The notes under the pieces are model-generated. The model saw only the letters and a list, made by a program, of their open reading frames with translations, was not told the origin of the DNA and did no database searches. This document shows positions 1 to 11,376 of a stretch of DNA of 64,000 nt, in pieces. Numbering within the stretch: the stretch's first letter is position 1; each line of letters begins with the position of its first letter. Source of the DNA: Chrysomallon squamiferum (taxonomy: Eukaryota; Mollusca; Gastropoda; Neomphalida; Peltospiridae). Location of the stretch: contig CM022675.1 in assembly GCA_012295275.1 (NCBI GenBank), positions 12,673,753 through 12,737,752 on the forward strand, in the 5' to 3' direction. The position numbers and the translations under genes were made by a program.

Positions 1-530
1 ATCATGTCTGGTCATGTAATCAATTTAAGCTGAATTTTATGTAATAATAATATTGATTACAATGCAACATTAAACACCATCTTCATTTCTGAGAATTTAA
101 CTGAGTTAGCATTAGCATTTACAGTGAAATGAATAAAGTGACATAAAATAAAATAAAATAAACAAACAAACAAAACAAACATTAGTAAATAACGTGATCT
201 TATTGAAGACTAATTGACAGCTTGTTTATTTATTAATTTTTATATCTACCTATGGTTAAAATCTACTTCTCGTGATATGAAGAAACTGTTTAAATACACC
301 ACAAACTTCCAAATTATGCTTTATTTGTTTATTCCTTTGACATACAGTATTTATTAACAACAAATACAAGAAAAGAGTTCATTAAACAACCTGGAAGCCA
401 CCATTTTTTAATTTTTTAATAATAATAATAATAATAATAATAAAGATGATGATAATTATTTTTAAAATCTTTGTAAATTAATTAATGCATGCAGTATACA
501 TAATAAAGTCATGATTTAAGAGGTGAATGC
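1..530. other. Non-coding flank, no gene seen
   Basis: AT-rich sequence with a short (AAT)n microsatellite around 417-443. I see no open frame with recognisable protein character and no RNA gene. Confidence 0.5.
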
Positions 531-1710
531 AGGGTTCGTACATCTTGGGATGTCAAAATTTCCATAACCCACAAATCTAGATTTCCAAAACCATTTCCAC
601 ACAAACTAGATCATAACAAAGTGGGGTTTTATTTTTTTGCAGTTTTTAGACTGTTTGTTTGTTAAAACTTTTGCCTTGACTAAGCTGCATGGTATATACA
701 TAGGACTACTAGTAATAAAAATATTAATGTAATTTATTTTGGCGTTTTAAAATGCAGTTTTTTCCTTGCAGTGGACTTGACTGTGATAAATAAGGCAGAT
801 TGCCAGAAGTATGAAACAGAAATATTTCTTCACAAAATGTTCCTTTCTTCTTATTCCATTAATAAGCTATATCTTTAAAATACCTCAAATCCTACTCCTT
901 ATGGGTTTGTGGTCTGAATTATCAGTTGGAATTTTATTATTTTACAATTTACAACCTCAATTTCAAGTGTGTTTTATAATTTATTTTTTTGCTTTCATAG
1001 TCTTCCTGAAACTATTAGATTTAGTCAAACCAGTGAGATTTCCTTTTCTCTCAGCAGATTCTGCCAGATAAAGACAGTGATTCAATTTCATTTTCTAACT
1101 GCTCGCTTTTTCTCGATTTCAATACACTGAGTACGTTCAGGCGTTTCCCCCTCTATATATCACTCTAAACCCAACAATAAAATGAAAAATAAAACTTGCA
1201 CAACTGTCCATTCAAATATTACACAACACTGTTCTTGTCATAATTAAACACCCACCACCCACACTTATAACACTAGACTATACAAAATGTAAGATAACAC
1301 TCAAAGTGCCCCCCCCCAGCAACACATAAACAAGGCAATGTAGCAGTGTTTATTGCTGCAAGCATCACCTACTGTTGATAATTAAACAGAATTAAAAACT
1401 GGAAAACATGAAACGAAATACAGTTGTTTTTAGCAATACATGACTCCCATACAAGTACAAATATCTTGAGTTAATCTTTTGGGATCAACGGAAACACTAC
1501 CCAAATGGAACCATTTTCTTTGGTTAGGCTATAATGACATCTCATTACATTGGCTACAACAGGGTGTTGGGTCGGGGCTAAATATTTGTAAAACAAACCA
1601 GTTTTCATTTTATTTACATCAAGGACAATTTTCCAAAACTTTTAAGGTCCTGGAAAAAAACTGATGAATTTCCATAATTTCCAAGATTTTCTGAAACACT
1701 TATGAACCCT
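531..1710. mobile_element. hAT-like non-autonomous DNA transposon (MITE-like)
   Basis: The segment starts with AGGGTTCGTACATC and ends, read on the minus strand, with AGGGTTCATAAGTG, giving short imperfect terminal inverted repeats. The right end continues inward with GGAAATT, TGGAAATTCATC and TTTTTCCAGGACC, which is the style of hAT-superfamily ends. No transposase frame is visible inside; the 86-codon frame at 811-1071 has no recognisable domain. I could not see an 8-bp target-site duplication, so the exact ends are uncertain. The family assignment is from memory of hAT terminal sequences. Confidence 0.5.
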
Positions 1711-2614
1711 AAAAAAAACCTTGCTATTAGTAATCCTCTCCTACTTGCAATCATTATTGATTACTTCAAATCAAAGAAAAACAAATATATTATAATAAAA
1801 AAATGTATTATATCAATCCTTCCACTTCCCCAACATCCTGGTATTGTTGGAAGGTTGAAAATTCCTTATTACAAGTTATGATGATATTAACAATAATATC
1901 ATATTCAACCAATGTAACTGATTTTAAAAAGATAAAACAAAATGTTTTGTTGCAAAGTTATAGTTCATATATTGGAACATCAAGCATGTTGATTGGTGTA
2001 TGAGACAATAAGCTAAGCATTCTAAAGATATTTTAAAGATAGCATCTAGTTTCACAAACCACATTTCAATAAAACCATCAATAAATAATTTTCTATTTCA
2101 TTTGCTAAATTATTTATAACTGTTTATAGTTAGAGAAGTACAAACTAGATTTTTTCTTGTTATTCTGAGGAAATGTCTCATAGAAAGCATGCAAAGTTGG
2201 TTAAATGATGTTGTTTTTTTTGTCTTTTTTTTTAAATTGTAATATTCTCCCATCTTCCATTTGGGTACTGCCCAACATACTGCTGCTTTAAGTGCAGAGT
2301 TACAAGATGAATTAGAATCTGTACAAAAAGTGACTGTTTTTGTTGACAAGGATGTGCCTTCACAAGTCAATTTCTTTAAATTTCTTAATTACTGACCAAA
2401 CAAAATTTGCTCCTGGTAAATCCACTATTCATGTAAAACAAAATTAGAGGAAACACTGTCAATGTTGTTCAATCTTAACACTGCCCATAAAGTTGGCCTG
2501 AAGAAATGTTTTAGCCCAAGAATTAACAATATTTACGTCAGCACATCTATCAGTCTGTGTTGTCATAATTTCTACATTTCTGTCATTAGCTGCTAGGTGT
2601 AAAACATAATTATT
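1711..2614. other. Non-coding flank 3' of the ankyrin gene
   Basis: This stretch lies downstream of the last ankyrin codons (the gene is on the minus strand), so part of it is probably 3' UTR. No separate gene is supported. The short frames on both strands have no domain character. Confidence 0.4.
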
Positions 2615-3337
2615 TTATCTTTCTATTAAATATGGATCAGCTCCATGTTCCAGCAAATACAAAACTACTTCATCATATCTGTAGTTGACAGCTATAAAAA
2701 GAGGAGTTTTACCTTCGTTGTTTTTAATATTTACATCAACACCTTTTTCAATCAGTGCTTTCACAATTTCTATGCTTCCCAGTTTAGCTGCCATGTGTAA
2801 AACAGAATTGTTGTCACAGACTGTTAAATTAGGATCAGCTCCTTGTTCCAGCAAATACAAAATTACATTGCAGTGATCATTATTAAGGTAAAGTTCATAT
2901 TGATATCTGTGACAGTATGTACCTAAAAGAGCAAGAAGAGGAGTTTTACCTCTACTATTTTTCATGTTTACATCAGCACCTTTTTCAATCAGTGCTGTCA
3001 CAATTTTTATTTTTCCACGTTCAGCTGCTAGATGTAAAACAGAATTGTTATCACAGTCTGTTAAATTAGGATCAGCTCCATTTTCCAGTAAATATAAAAC
3101 TACTTTACAATTATCATAATCAAAAGAATCACAATAATTAGCTGTAAAAAGAGGAGTTTCATGTTTATTGTTTTCAATGTTTACATCAGCACCTTTTTCA
3201 ATCAGTGCTATCAAAATTTTTATATTTCCACGTTCAGCTGCTACATGTAAAACAGAATTGTTATCACAGTCTGTTAAATTAGGATCAGCTCCATTTTCCA
3301 GTAAATACAAAGCTATTCCATTTTCTCTGTTTTTCAA
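2615..3337 (-). pseudogene. Ankyrin repeats stranded beyond an in-frame stop
   Basis: These 240 codons continue the ankyrin array of the gene at 3341-10696 in the same reading frame, separated only by the TGA at 3341-3343 and one GCT codon. The repeats are typical, with ENGADPNLTDCDNNSVLH and IEKGADVN motifs, and they end at TAA 2615-2617 after a partial repeat. There is no ATG near the left end; the apparent start is a TTG inside a repeat. The block is therefore either the former C-terminus of the ankyrin protein, now untranslated, or still coding if the stop is an assembly error or is bypassed. Confidence 0.7.
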
Positions 3338-3340
3338 AGC

Positions 3341-6300
3341 TCAAGAAGAGGTGTTTTTACCATCATTGCTTTTTTTATTTACATCAACATCTTTTTCAAT
3401 CAGTGCCATCACATTTTCTAAATTTCCACGTGCAACTGCAAGATGTAAAACAGAACTGTTATCACAGTATGTTAATTTAGGATCAGCTCCATGTTCAAGT
3501 AAGTATGAAACCACACCGCACTGACTATAGTCCAAAGCTACATGAAGAGCAGTTTTACCTTCATTGCATTTTTTATTTACATCAACATCTTTTTCAATCA
3601 GTGCAGTCACAATTTCTGTTTTTCCATGTTTAGCTGCTAAGTGTAAAAGTAAATTCTTATGATTCTCTGCTATATTGAGATCAGCTCCATGTTCCAGTAA
3701 ATACAAAAGTACTTTCGAACCATGATCATCACAGAATCGAGAACACCGACATCCATAACAATTTTTAGCTGTAAGAAGAGGAGTTTCTCCTCTATTATTC
3801 AAAACATTTACATCAACACCTTTTTCAATCAGTGCTTTCACAATTTCTATATTTCCATGTTTAGCAGCTATGTGTAAAACAGAATTGTTATCACAGTCTG
3901 TTAATTTAGGATCAGCTCCTTGTTCCAGCAAATACAAAACTACATTGTAATGTGTATCATCAACTAATTCATAATAATGACATACAGTATCATTTACAGC
4001 TGTAAGAAGAGGAGTTTCTCCTCTATTATTCAAAATATTTACATCAAACCCTTTTTCAATCAGTGCTCTCACAATTTCTATATTTCCATGATTAGATACT
4101 ATGTGTAAAACAGAATTATTGTCATCATCTGTTAAGTTAGCTCCCTGTTCCAGTAGATACAAAACTACTTTGTTCCGTTTGTAGTGCACAGCTGTAAGAA
4201 GAGGAGTTTCACCTCTACTATTTATTATGTTTACATGAGCACCTTTTTTAATCAGGCCTGTCACAATTTCTATATTTCCATGTTTAGCGGCTATATGTAA
4301 AAGAGAATTGTTATACCCATCTGCAAAATCATGATCAGCTCCATGCTCCAGTAAATACAAAACTACATTGCAGTATTGATCATTAGCGTAATGAGAATAT
4401 TGATATGCATTCCAATAAATAGCTTTAGAAAGAGGAGTTTCACCTTTATTGTTTTTGATATTTACATCAGCACCTTTTTCAATCAGTGCTGTCACGATTT
4501 CTATATTTCCACGTTCAGCTGCTATGTGTAATGCAGAATTGTTATACCTGCCTGTTAAATTAGGATCAGCTCCATGTTCCAGTAGATATAAAACTGCTTT
4601 GTTTTGTTTGTGGTTGACAGCTGCAAGAAGAGAAGTTTCACTTTCGCCGCCTTTAATATTTACATCAACACCTTTTTTAATTAGTGCTGACACAATTTCA
4701 ATATTTCCATCTAAAGCTGCTGTGTATAAAACATAACTGTAATCAAAGACTGTTAAATTAGTATCAGTTTCATGTTCTAGTAAATACAAAACTACTTCCT
4801 GCTGTTTGTAGTTGACAGCCATACAAATAGGAGTTAAACCGAAATTGTTTCTAATGTTTACATTAACACCTTTTTTTATCAGTGCTCCTAGAATTTCTGT
4901 ATTTCCATGTTTAGCTGCAAGATGTGAAATAGAGTTTTTGTCATTGTTTGTTAAATTAAGATCAGCTCCATGTTCCAGCAAATACAAAATTATTTTGCAA
5001 TGATCATTACTAAGATAGTTATTGTAACTATCACAGTATATCCCTGTAAGTGTAAGAAGAGGAGTTTCACCACTACTATTTTTAATGTTTACATTAGCAC
5101 CTTTTTCAATCAGTTCTCTCACAATTTCTATTTTTCCATTTTTAGCTGCTTTATGTAAAACAGAATTGTTATCACTATCTGTTAAATTAGGATCAGCTCC
5201 ATGTTCCAGTAAATACAAAGTTACACTGCAATATTCATCGTAATCCAAAGCTGAAACGAGAGCAGTCTCACCTCTACTATTTTTCATGTTTACATCAGCA
5301 CCTTTTTCTATCAGTGCAGTCACAATTTCTATATTTCCATGTTTGGCTGCTATGTGTAAAACAGAATTGTTATCACTATCTGTTAAATTAGGATCAGCTC
5401 CATGTTCCAGTAAACACAAAACTACTTCATTTTCTCTGTTTTTCAAAGCTCTAAGAAGAGGTGTTTCGCATTTACTATTTTTAATATTTACATCAACACC
5501 TTTTTCAATCAGTTCTCTCACAATTTCTGTTTTTCCATTTTTAGCTGCTTTATGTAAAACAGAATTGTTATCATTGTCTGTTAAATTAGGATCAGCTCCA
5601 TGTTCCAGTAAATACAAAGTTACACTGCAATAGTCACTGTAATCCATAGCTAAAAGGAGAGCAGTCTCACCTCTACTATTTTTCATGTTTATGTCAGCAC
5701 CTTTTTCTATCAGTGCAGTCACAATTTCTATATTTCCACGTTTGGTTGCTATGTGTAAAACAGAATTGTTACCAGTGTATGTTAAATTAGGATTAGCTCC
5801 ATTTTCCAGTAAATACAAAATTACACTGCAGTGTACACAACTAAATGAATAAAAATGCTGACAATTTATGGCTGTAAGAAGAAGAGTTTCACCTTCACCG
5901 TTTTTAATGTTTACATCAGCACCTTTTTTTATCAGTGCTCCCAGAATTTCTATACTTCCATGTTTAGCTGCTAGATGTAAAACAGAATTGTTATCATTGT
6001 TTGTTAAATTAAGATCAGCTCCTTTTTCAATCAATGTTGTCGCAACCTCCACATGTCCAAGTTCAGCTGCTAGGTGTAAAGCTGAATTCTTATTTTTATC
6101 TGTAATGTTAACATCAGCTCCATTTTCTAGTAAAAACAAAACTAATGTATTTCTATGCTCCGAGTCCTTCATAATTACAGCATCGTGAAGTGGAGTTTCT
6201 CCCTTACTGTTCACTGCATTAATATCAGCATTTCTTTTTACCAGTGATTTCAACAAAGCTAAGTCACCACGCAGAACTGAAATGTGGAGAGGTGAGTCAG

Positions 6301-9300
6301 ATGGCAATAGATGCAATATGGTCTCTGTTAACCACAGAAACATATTAGAAATACAGTTTTCATTGATAAAGTTAAACCAGTGAATCAATGTCCTATTAAC
6401 AGCTATATGAGCATTAGGATCAGCTCCTTTATCAAGAAGACACTGAACAACATCTGCACTGTTAAACATCACTGCCACTTTCAGTACTTGACTTTTCTTC
6501 CAGTTGTTCTCATCTGTATCATTTTGTCTCTGGTCAATAAGAAAATTCACTGTGTCAGCAGAACCCCACATTGCTGCTGCTAAGAGAACTTCATCTCTGT
6601 TCTCATCATTTAAACAATCAGGTTTTACTTTTACTATTTCTCTTATAACATCTGAACTCGTCTGACCAGCGGCAATGACAGCAATGTTTTTAATTGTATT
6701 TATTATTTCAATGGTAACCAGTTTCTTAAGAAGATGGCTCATATCAACAACTTTGTTGACCAGAGATTTTATGATGTATACCATGTCGCTTACATCACTA
6801 TGGAACCTAACCAATAAAAGTTTCAAAGCTTTTTCTTTGATTTCACTTTTGTCTTTCTCTGCATTTATAATGTCTGCTAAATAACAGGCAATGTTCATAT
6901 TACTAGAATAAATTGAAAGAAACAATAACTGTGTGTATTTATTAAATTTTACCTCCTTCTCATACTGTAACAGTTCTTCAAGTATGGCAACATTGTCTGA
7001 TTCTGAACATCCAGCTACACAGAATGTATCAGTTGATGGATTAACACCTGATTGTAGCAAAATTTTCACAACATCTTCATCACCAAACAAACAAGAAATA
7101 TTCAAAAGTTCTTTTTTGTGATATGTTAACTCCATTTTACACAGATTTGATGTGAAACACTTCGACAGTGTTCTCAGTCCATTCACAACACACTCACTTG
7201 CAACAGATGAAGAATTTATCTTTATTTCTGTAACTGCCAAATATGGGAAGGGTATTTTCTGAGACTCTAAAAGATTGTCATAGAAATGTACAATTTCCTG
7301 AAATATATCAAGGAATATTTTATCTACTTCACATACACAAGAATATTCTATTCCATTCAGTTTCTGATTCAGTATTTCAGACAATTTACCATAAAAGTGT
7401 TTTTTCTCTATGATATACTTCACAAACTCTTCATCTTTCAGTGATGGATGAGAAATAATTTCTCTGGCTCTGCTTGATGCCAGCAAGTCAGTAAATCTGC
7501 GAGCAAGAACATCAAAGCAGTCAGGTCTCACAGTCATTGTAATGTGACTTTTGTTAGACACTCCAGGTGTCACAACATATTCTAACAACATGGAGACAGG
7601 ACACACTTCTAGCAACTCTGCTGCTTTCTTTGGAAACTCTGATGAAAAGATCAGAAACAAACAGTCAAACACTGACTGGTGAATAAATGTGTATTTATTG
7701 TCGTAACACATTAAATAGGTGCCACACATTTCATCAGCTGTTTTCTTTATATCTGTGAGATCTGTGTTTTTTAGACTTGAACAGACACGCCCTAGCGGTT
7801 TTACTAATTTCATGATTTCACTGTCAGTATCGTTTTCAAATGGGTCCAGTGAATCAATGCTGAGACTGCCTTGCTGAAACATGATCAGCAGTAGAACCAG
7901 ATAATTTATCTGTAAGAGTTCATCACTTTTCATATTTTCCAGCTGTTGTGTGAGATATTCTACAGGTTTCTTAAAAAATTCAACTCCTCTTTTTTGTGCA
8001 TCACTTGAATTAACATAATACACACACACCTGAGGAAATCCTAACTCTGTACAAGAACTGACAATAACCTTGTATTTGTCCTTTTCATCCATTGGAACAT
8101 CTTTTTGTTTCAGATATTTGTTTAGAATTTCTTCTTTTTCATCACAACCATAACTCTGCAGGAAAAGGAAATGATTCTCATTAAACAGACCAAGTTCCAT
8201 CAAATGAGTTTCACTTTTTGTAAATACTTGATTTCGTAAGGTAATAATACATTTCACAGAACCATCCTGAACAAGACTCCACATCTTTGAAAATTTTGGT
8301 TGCCATGACCACATAAAATTTGAAATGAGATTAGTCTTACCAAATATGTCATCAATGAGAACAACACATTTTGTATTTGTAGACAGATGGATATCATTGA
8401 ATTCAGAGTGATCTGTCAGCAAGTAAGATTCTCTTTCCTCTTCTTTTTCTATCTTTCTCATCATACTCAAAGCTAGAGTTGTCTTTCCTGAACCTGGGCA
8501 TCCTACTACAATCACAACACCATACTGCTTCAAAACTTCAATACCTCTTTCTTCTGCTCTTGTTTCAACATAGACACTCCAATCAAGTGAGTTCAGCAAT
8601 GACTTGGTAGACTCTGTATCACACGAAGTTAAAAGATTTTAAAATCTATTATAAATTGTTTTATAATTATTTGTACTATAGAAAGAAAAACATTATAATT
8701 TCTTAGCAGGCATCAATTTGAAATTTATAATACTCATTCATCAGAATTTAATGAAAACATCAGTGATAAGATTAAAAGCAACTAGATGATTGTTTTTATT
8801 AATGAACCTTTTCCTTAACTAGACAAGGAAAAAAATGTACCTTTAATATTGGATGTTCTTCCATCAGTCTTTGCTGAAATAATAAAAAAAGAATAAAACC
8901 AGTAAATTTCTATAACTGATAAGTAAACAGGAATTAACAAAGTGATCTGCACAATTAATCTGCAGTTTAGTCACAACAGAGCAAACTTTAAGATTAAAAG
9001 CAACAAGATGATTATTTCGTTATTAATACACATTTTTCAAAACTATTCAAGGAAAACAAAATTTACCTTTACTATTGGATGTTCTTCCTTCAGTCTTTGC
9101 TGAAATAATATAAAAATAAAACAAGTAAGTTTCTGTTACTGAAAAGCAAACATGAATTATTAATAAAAGTGATCTGTACAATTATTCTGCAGTTTATTCA
9201 TAAAAGAGCAACCTTGTAACATCATTATTTTATCTTTCTGATTGATTTTACTGTAATTACTACTGTTGTCAAATTACTGCCATAGTTGCTGTTTCTTGAT

Positions 9301-9641
9301 ATTATTGTTTATTTATTGTTCTGATTATGTTGTAATTGTTGTTGCTACTGTTGTTGTTCTATATATGTTGTATAATATTTTAATATTTACTAGTGATAAT
9401 AATAATTTGTATAGTGTTTCAGTAGTTACGGGTGATAATAATAACAGGTATATTAATTATATTAATAACTTGTATTAAGATGATAATCTACTTCTGTCTA
9501 ACAGTGTGAGTGTGGTTTAATGACTGGGCAAGTTTCTACAGCTGCACTGAGACAGAGACAAACAACATTCAAATTATAATGAATAATTTTCAAATAGTTT
9601 AATAACCTCTAAGTAGTGAAAAATATTTATATGTGTGTGAA

Positions 9642-9677
<36 letters not shown>

Positions 9678-10696
9678 AATGTATATTTATATGTCTCACT
9701 AATTATATGTTTATGTCCTGGATTCAATGTAAAATTTACATAATAGCTGTTTAGTTTTCTATGAAAATGTATGTGTACACAGAACAGTCTATAAATTATA
9801 AACCTGTGTGTTGTTCAGGTCACTGTTTCTGATAGAAAAGTAATAATCATTACTGGGCTGTGTAGTTCTATCAAATGTACAAAGAAAAGAAAACTTACAT
9901 CTGCTCCCAATTTCATTCCCTATCTCAACATTTTGGCAATTAGATATGTTGTAGTAATTGTTGACTATGCCGCAATTTGTATTTTGCTCTAACATTGATT
10001 GTCTTCTTAAAACATCTGTGAAACAGTAAATGAAGTTATTTAAATGTGCAATGTAGAAACAAAATTTGTGGAGAATTTTTTTACTTTTTATCTTTACATA
10101 GAAAAATGTCAGGATAAAGTATTAATAAAATCTGGTACTATTGAATATAACTGTGTTTTAGAACAAATTGTTTTTAATACTGTTAACTGATTATTTGTAA
10201 GAGCTAAAAAAAAATATATTACTTTAAAATATTAAAATGAATGAAATAAATACAAGAATTATTACAATGGTAATCAAACAGTAATGTATTTTGTTTTACA
10301 GTTTTCATGTGTCAAACTTTCAAACAGGACATTAAACTCTTTCAATTGTTAATTTATTATCAATAAAAAATCAGAAAAATGCATGTGTACAAAACAGTTT
10401 GTTTTATTTCCTCGGATATTGTTATAAGCACAAAATTGTTAGCACACACTTTAAAGTGAAAGTAAAAAGAACAGAAATAAATAATAATTTTGTCTCTTTA
10501 GAACTGGCCATCTAAATAGTAAACTACATTGTAGAGAACTCATGTGTTATAAATTACCTTCACAAGATGCGACACTTGACACTTGTGGCTGTAAATGGTG
10601 TACAGTATCTGAAGTAGATGAATCTGTGGTGTTTTCAGACAAAGAAACAGCTGCAGTGTTAGAACTGACTCCTGAATCCTCTTTTTCATCATCCAT
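3341..10696 (-). CDS. STAND-type P-loop NTPase with long ankyrin array
   Basis: Model of five coding exons on the minus strand: 10696-10558, 10015-9899, 9099-9067, 8873-8841 and 8613-3341. All junctions are GT-AG and phase 1, giving about 1864 residues. The N-terminal exons are short, serine/threonine-rich and low in structure. The large exon opens with a P-loop, VVGCPGSGKTTLA, and a Walker B-like VVLIDDIFGKT about 45 residues later, as in the novel-STAND NTPases joined to repeats in molluscs. About 400 helical residues follow, then degenerate and later very regular ankyrin repeats (GADPNLTD..NNSVLH.AA..GN.EIV.ALIEKGADVN). No signal peptide or membrane segment is seen, so a cytoplasmic sensor is likely. 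The repeats are nearly identical in places, suggesting recent expansion or gene conversion. The frame ends at TGA 3341-3343 while 240 more repeat codons follow. Ligand and pathway are unknown; an immune role is inferred from architecture. Confidence 0.8.
8841..8873 (-). CDS. 33-nt microexon, copy 2
   Basis: Flanked by TTATTTCAG and GTACAT on the minus strand. Read in phase 1 it codes AKTDGRTSNIK plus a shared glycine codon. It joins the P-loop exon at 8613, whose acceptor is GATACAG, with the frame preserved. It lies in the tandemly duplicated 226-bp unit. Confidence 0.6.
9067..9099 (-). CDS. 33-nt microexon, copy 1
   Basis: Flanked by ATTTCAG and GTAAAT on the minus strand. Read in phase 1 it codes SKTEGRTSNSK plus a shared glycine codon. 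It differs from copy 2 at a few positions only. Both copies can be included or skipped without changing the frame. Confidence 0.6.
9899..10015 (-). CDS. Exon with RHIM-like motif (ankyrin/STAND gene)
   Basis: A 117-nt phase-1 exon with acceptor TTTCACAG and donor GTAAGT. It codes about 39 residues, including NYYNISNCQNVEIGNEIGS. The core VEIGNEI resembles the I/V-Q-I/V-G core of RHIM and related signalling-amyloid motifs found ahead of STAND proteins. The match is short and is judged by eye. Confidence 0.55.
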
Positions 10697-10701
10697 ATTT
10701 G
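10558..10701 (-). CDS. First coding exon of the ankyrin/STAND gene
   Basis: The acceptor CTCTTCAG at 10702-10709 precedes CAAAT and the ATG at 10696-10694. The 46 codons (MDDEKEDSGVSSNTAAVS and so on) are serine/threonine-rich. The donor is GAAG|GTAATT, phase 1, fitting the exon at 10015. The start is chosen because this is the first ATG after the acceptor and it opens the frame that joins all later exons. Confidence 0.6.
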
Positions 10702-11334
10702 CTGAAGAGTAAAATATCGGTTTTAATACAAATCTTATGGATTGTTCATATTACATTCAGTTCTATAGATTATATTTATAAACAACATAATAACATCAAA
10801 AAATTAAACCTTACAAGTTTTAATGTATGTTCAAGTGCTTAAACTGTGATATGAGGTTCTGTTAAACACGCATACGTTTTTTTTTTTTTTTTCTGAATTC
10901 TAGATTATCCCAAAGGAAACTAGCCAAACATACCTGATTAAATTTTCTCAAAAAAATAAGACAATATCAACATTGAAATTTCTTGGGTACAGGGACTTTG
11001 GTGCTTTATTATGTTTGTAGTAAAACAGAAGCTACATTCTGAAAAGAGAGGTTTATCTGCATATCTGTCTGTCTGTCTGTCCACACACACACACACACAA
11101 ACATTGTTGAAAATTGACTTTATACTAAAAAAAACCTGAATATGAGCAATACTAAAATAACTGACCATTTTGAAAAAAAACATCTAGAAACTTTTTTTTG
11201 TTGTTGCAACTAATAGTTTAAAAGCTTTGTATGTTTAGAAAACACATGACACAAAACATCAAGTTACACTTTCAACTGTGGAGAAAAAGCACAAGTAGAA
11301 TTCTTTCTTTCAAATAATAATAATTTTTCTTTAT

Positions 11335-11376
<42 letters not shown>

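Larger units (their letters stand above)
8769..9215 (-). repeat. Tandem duplication carrying a 33-nt exon
   Basis: Two copies of a unit of about 226 bp lie side by side. Shared landmarks include AGATTAAAAGCAAC at about 8769 and 8992, the exon sequences at 8841-8873 and 9067-9099, and the following tracts with CTGCAGTTTA. Each copy holds one complete 33-nt exon with its own acceptor (TTTCAG) and donor (GTAC or GTAA), so the coding duplication adds 11 residues without shifting the frame. Confidence 0.8.

Noticed and set aside
811-1071. 86-codon frame that looks hydrophobic
   Set aside because: It lies inside the hAT-like element, has no domain and no supporting splice or promoter context.
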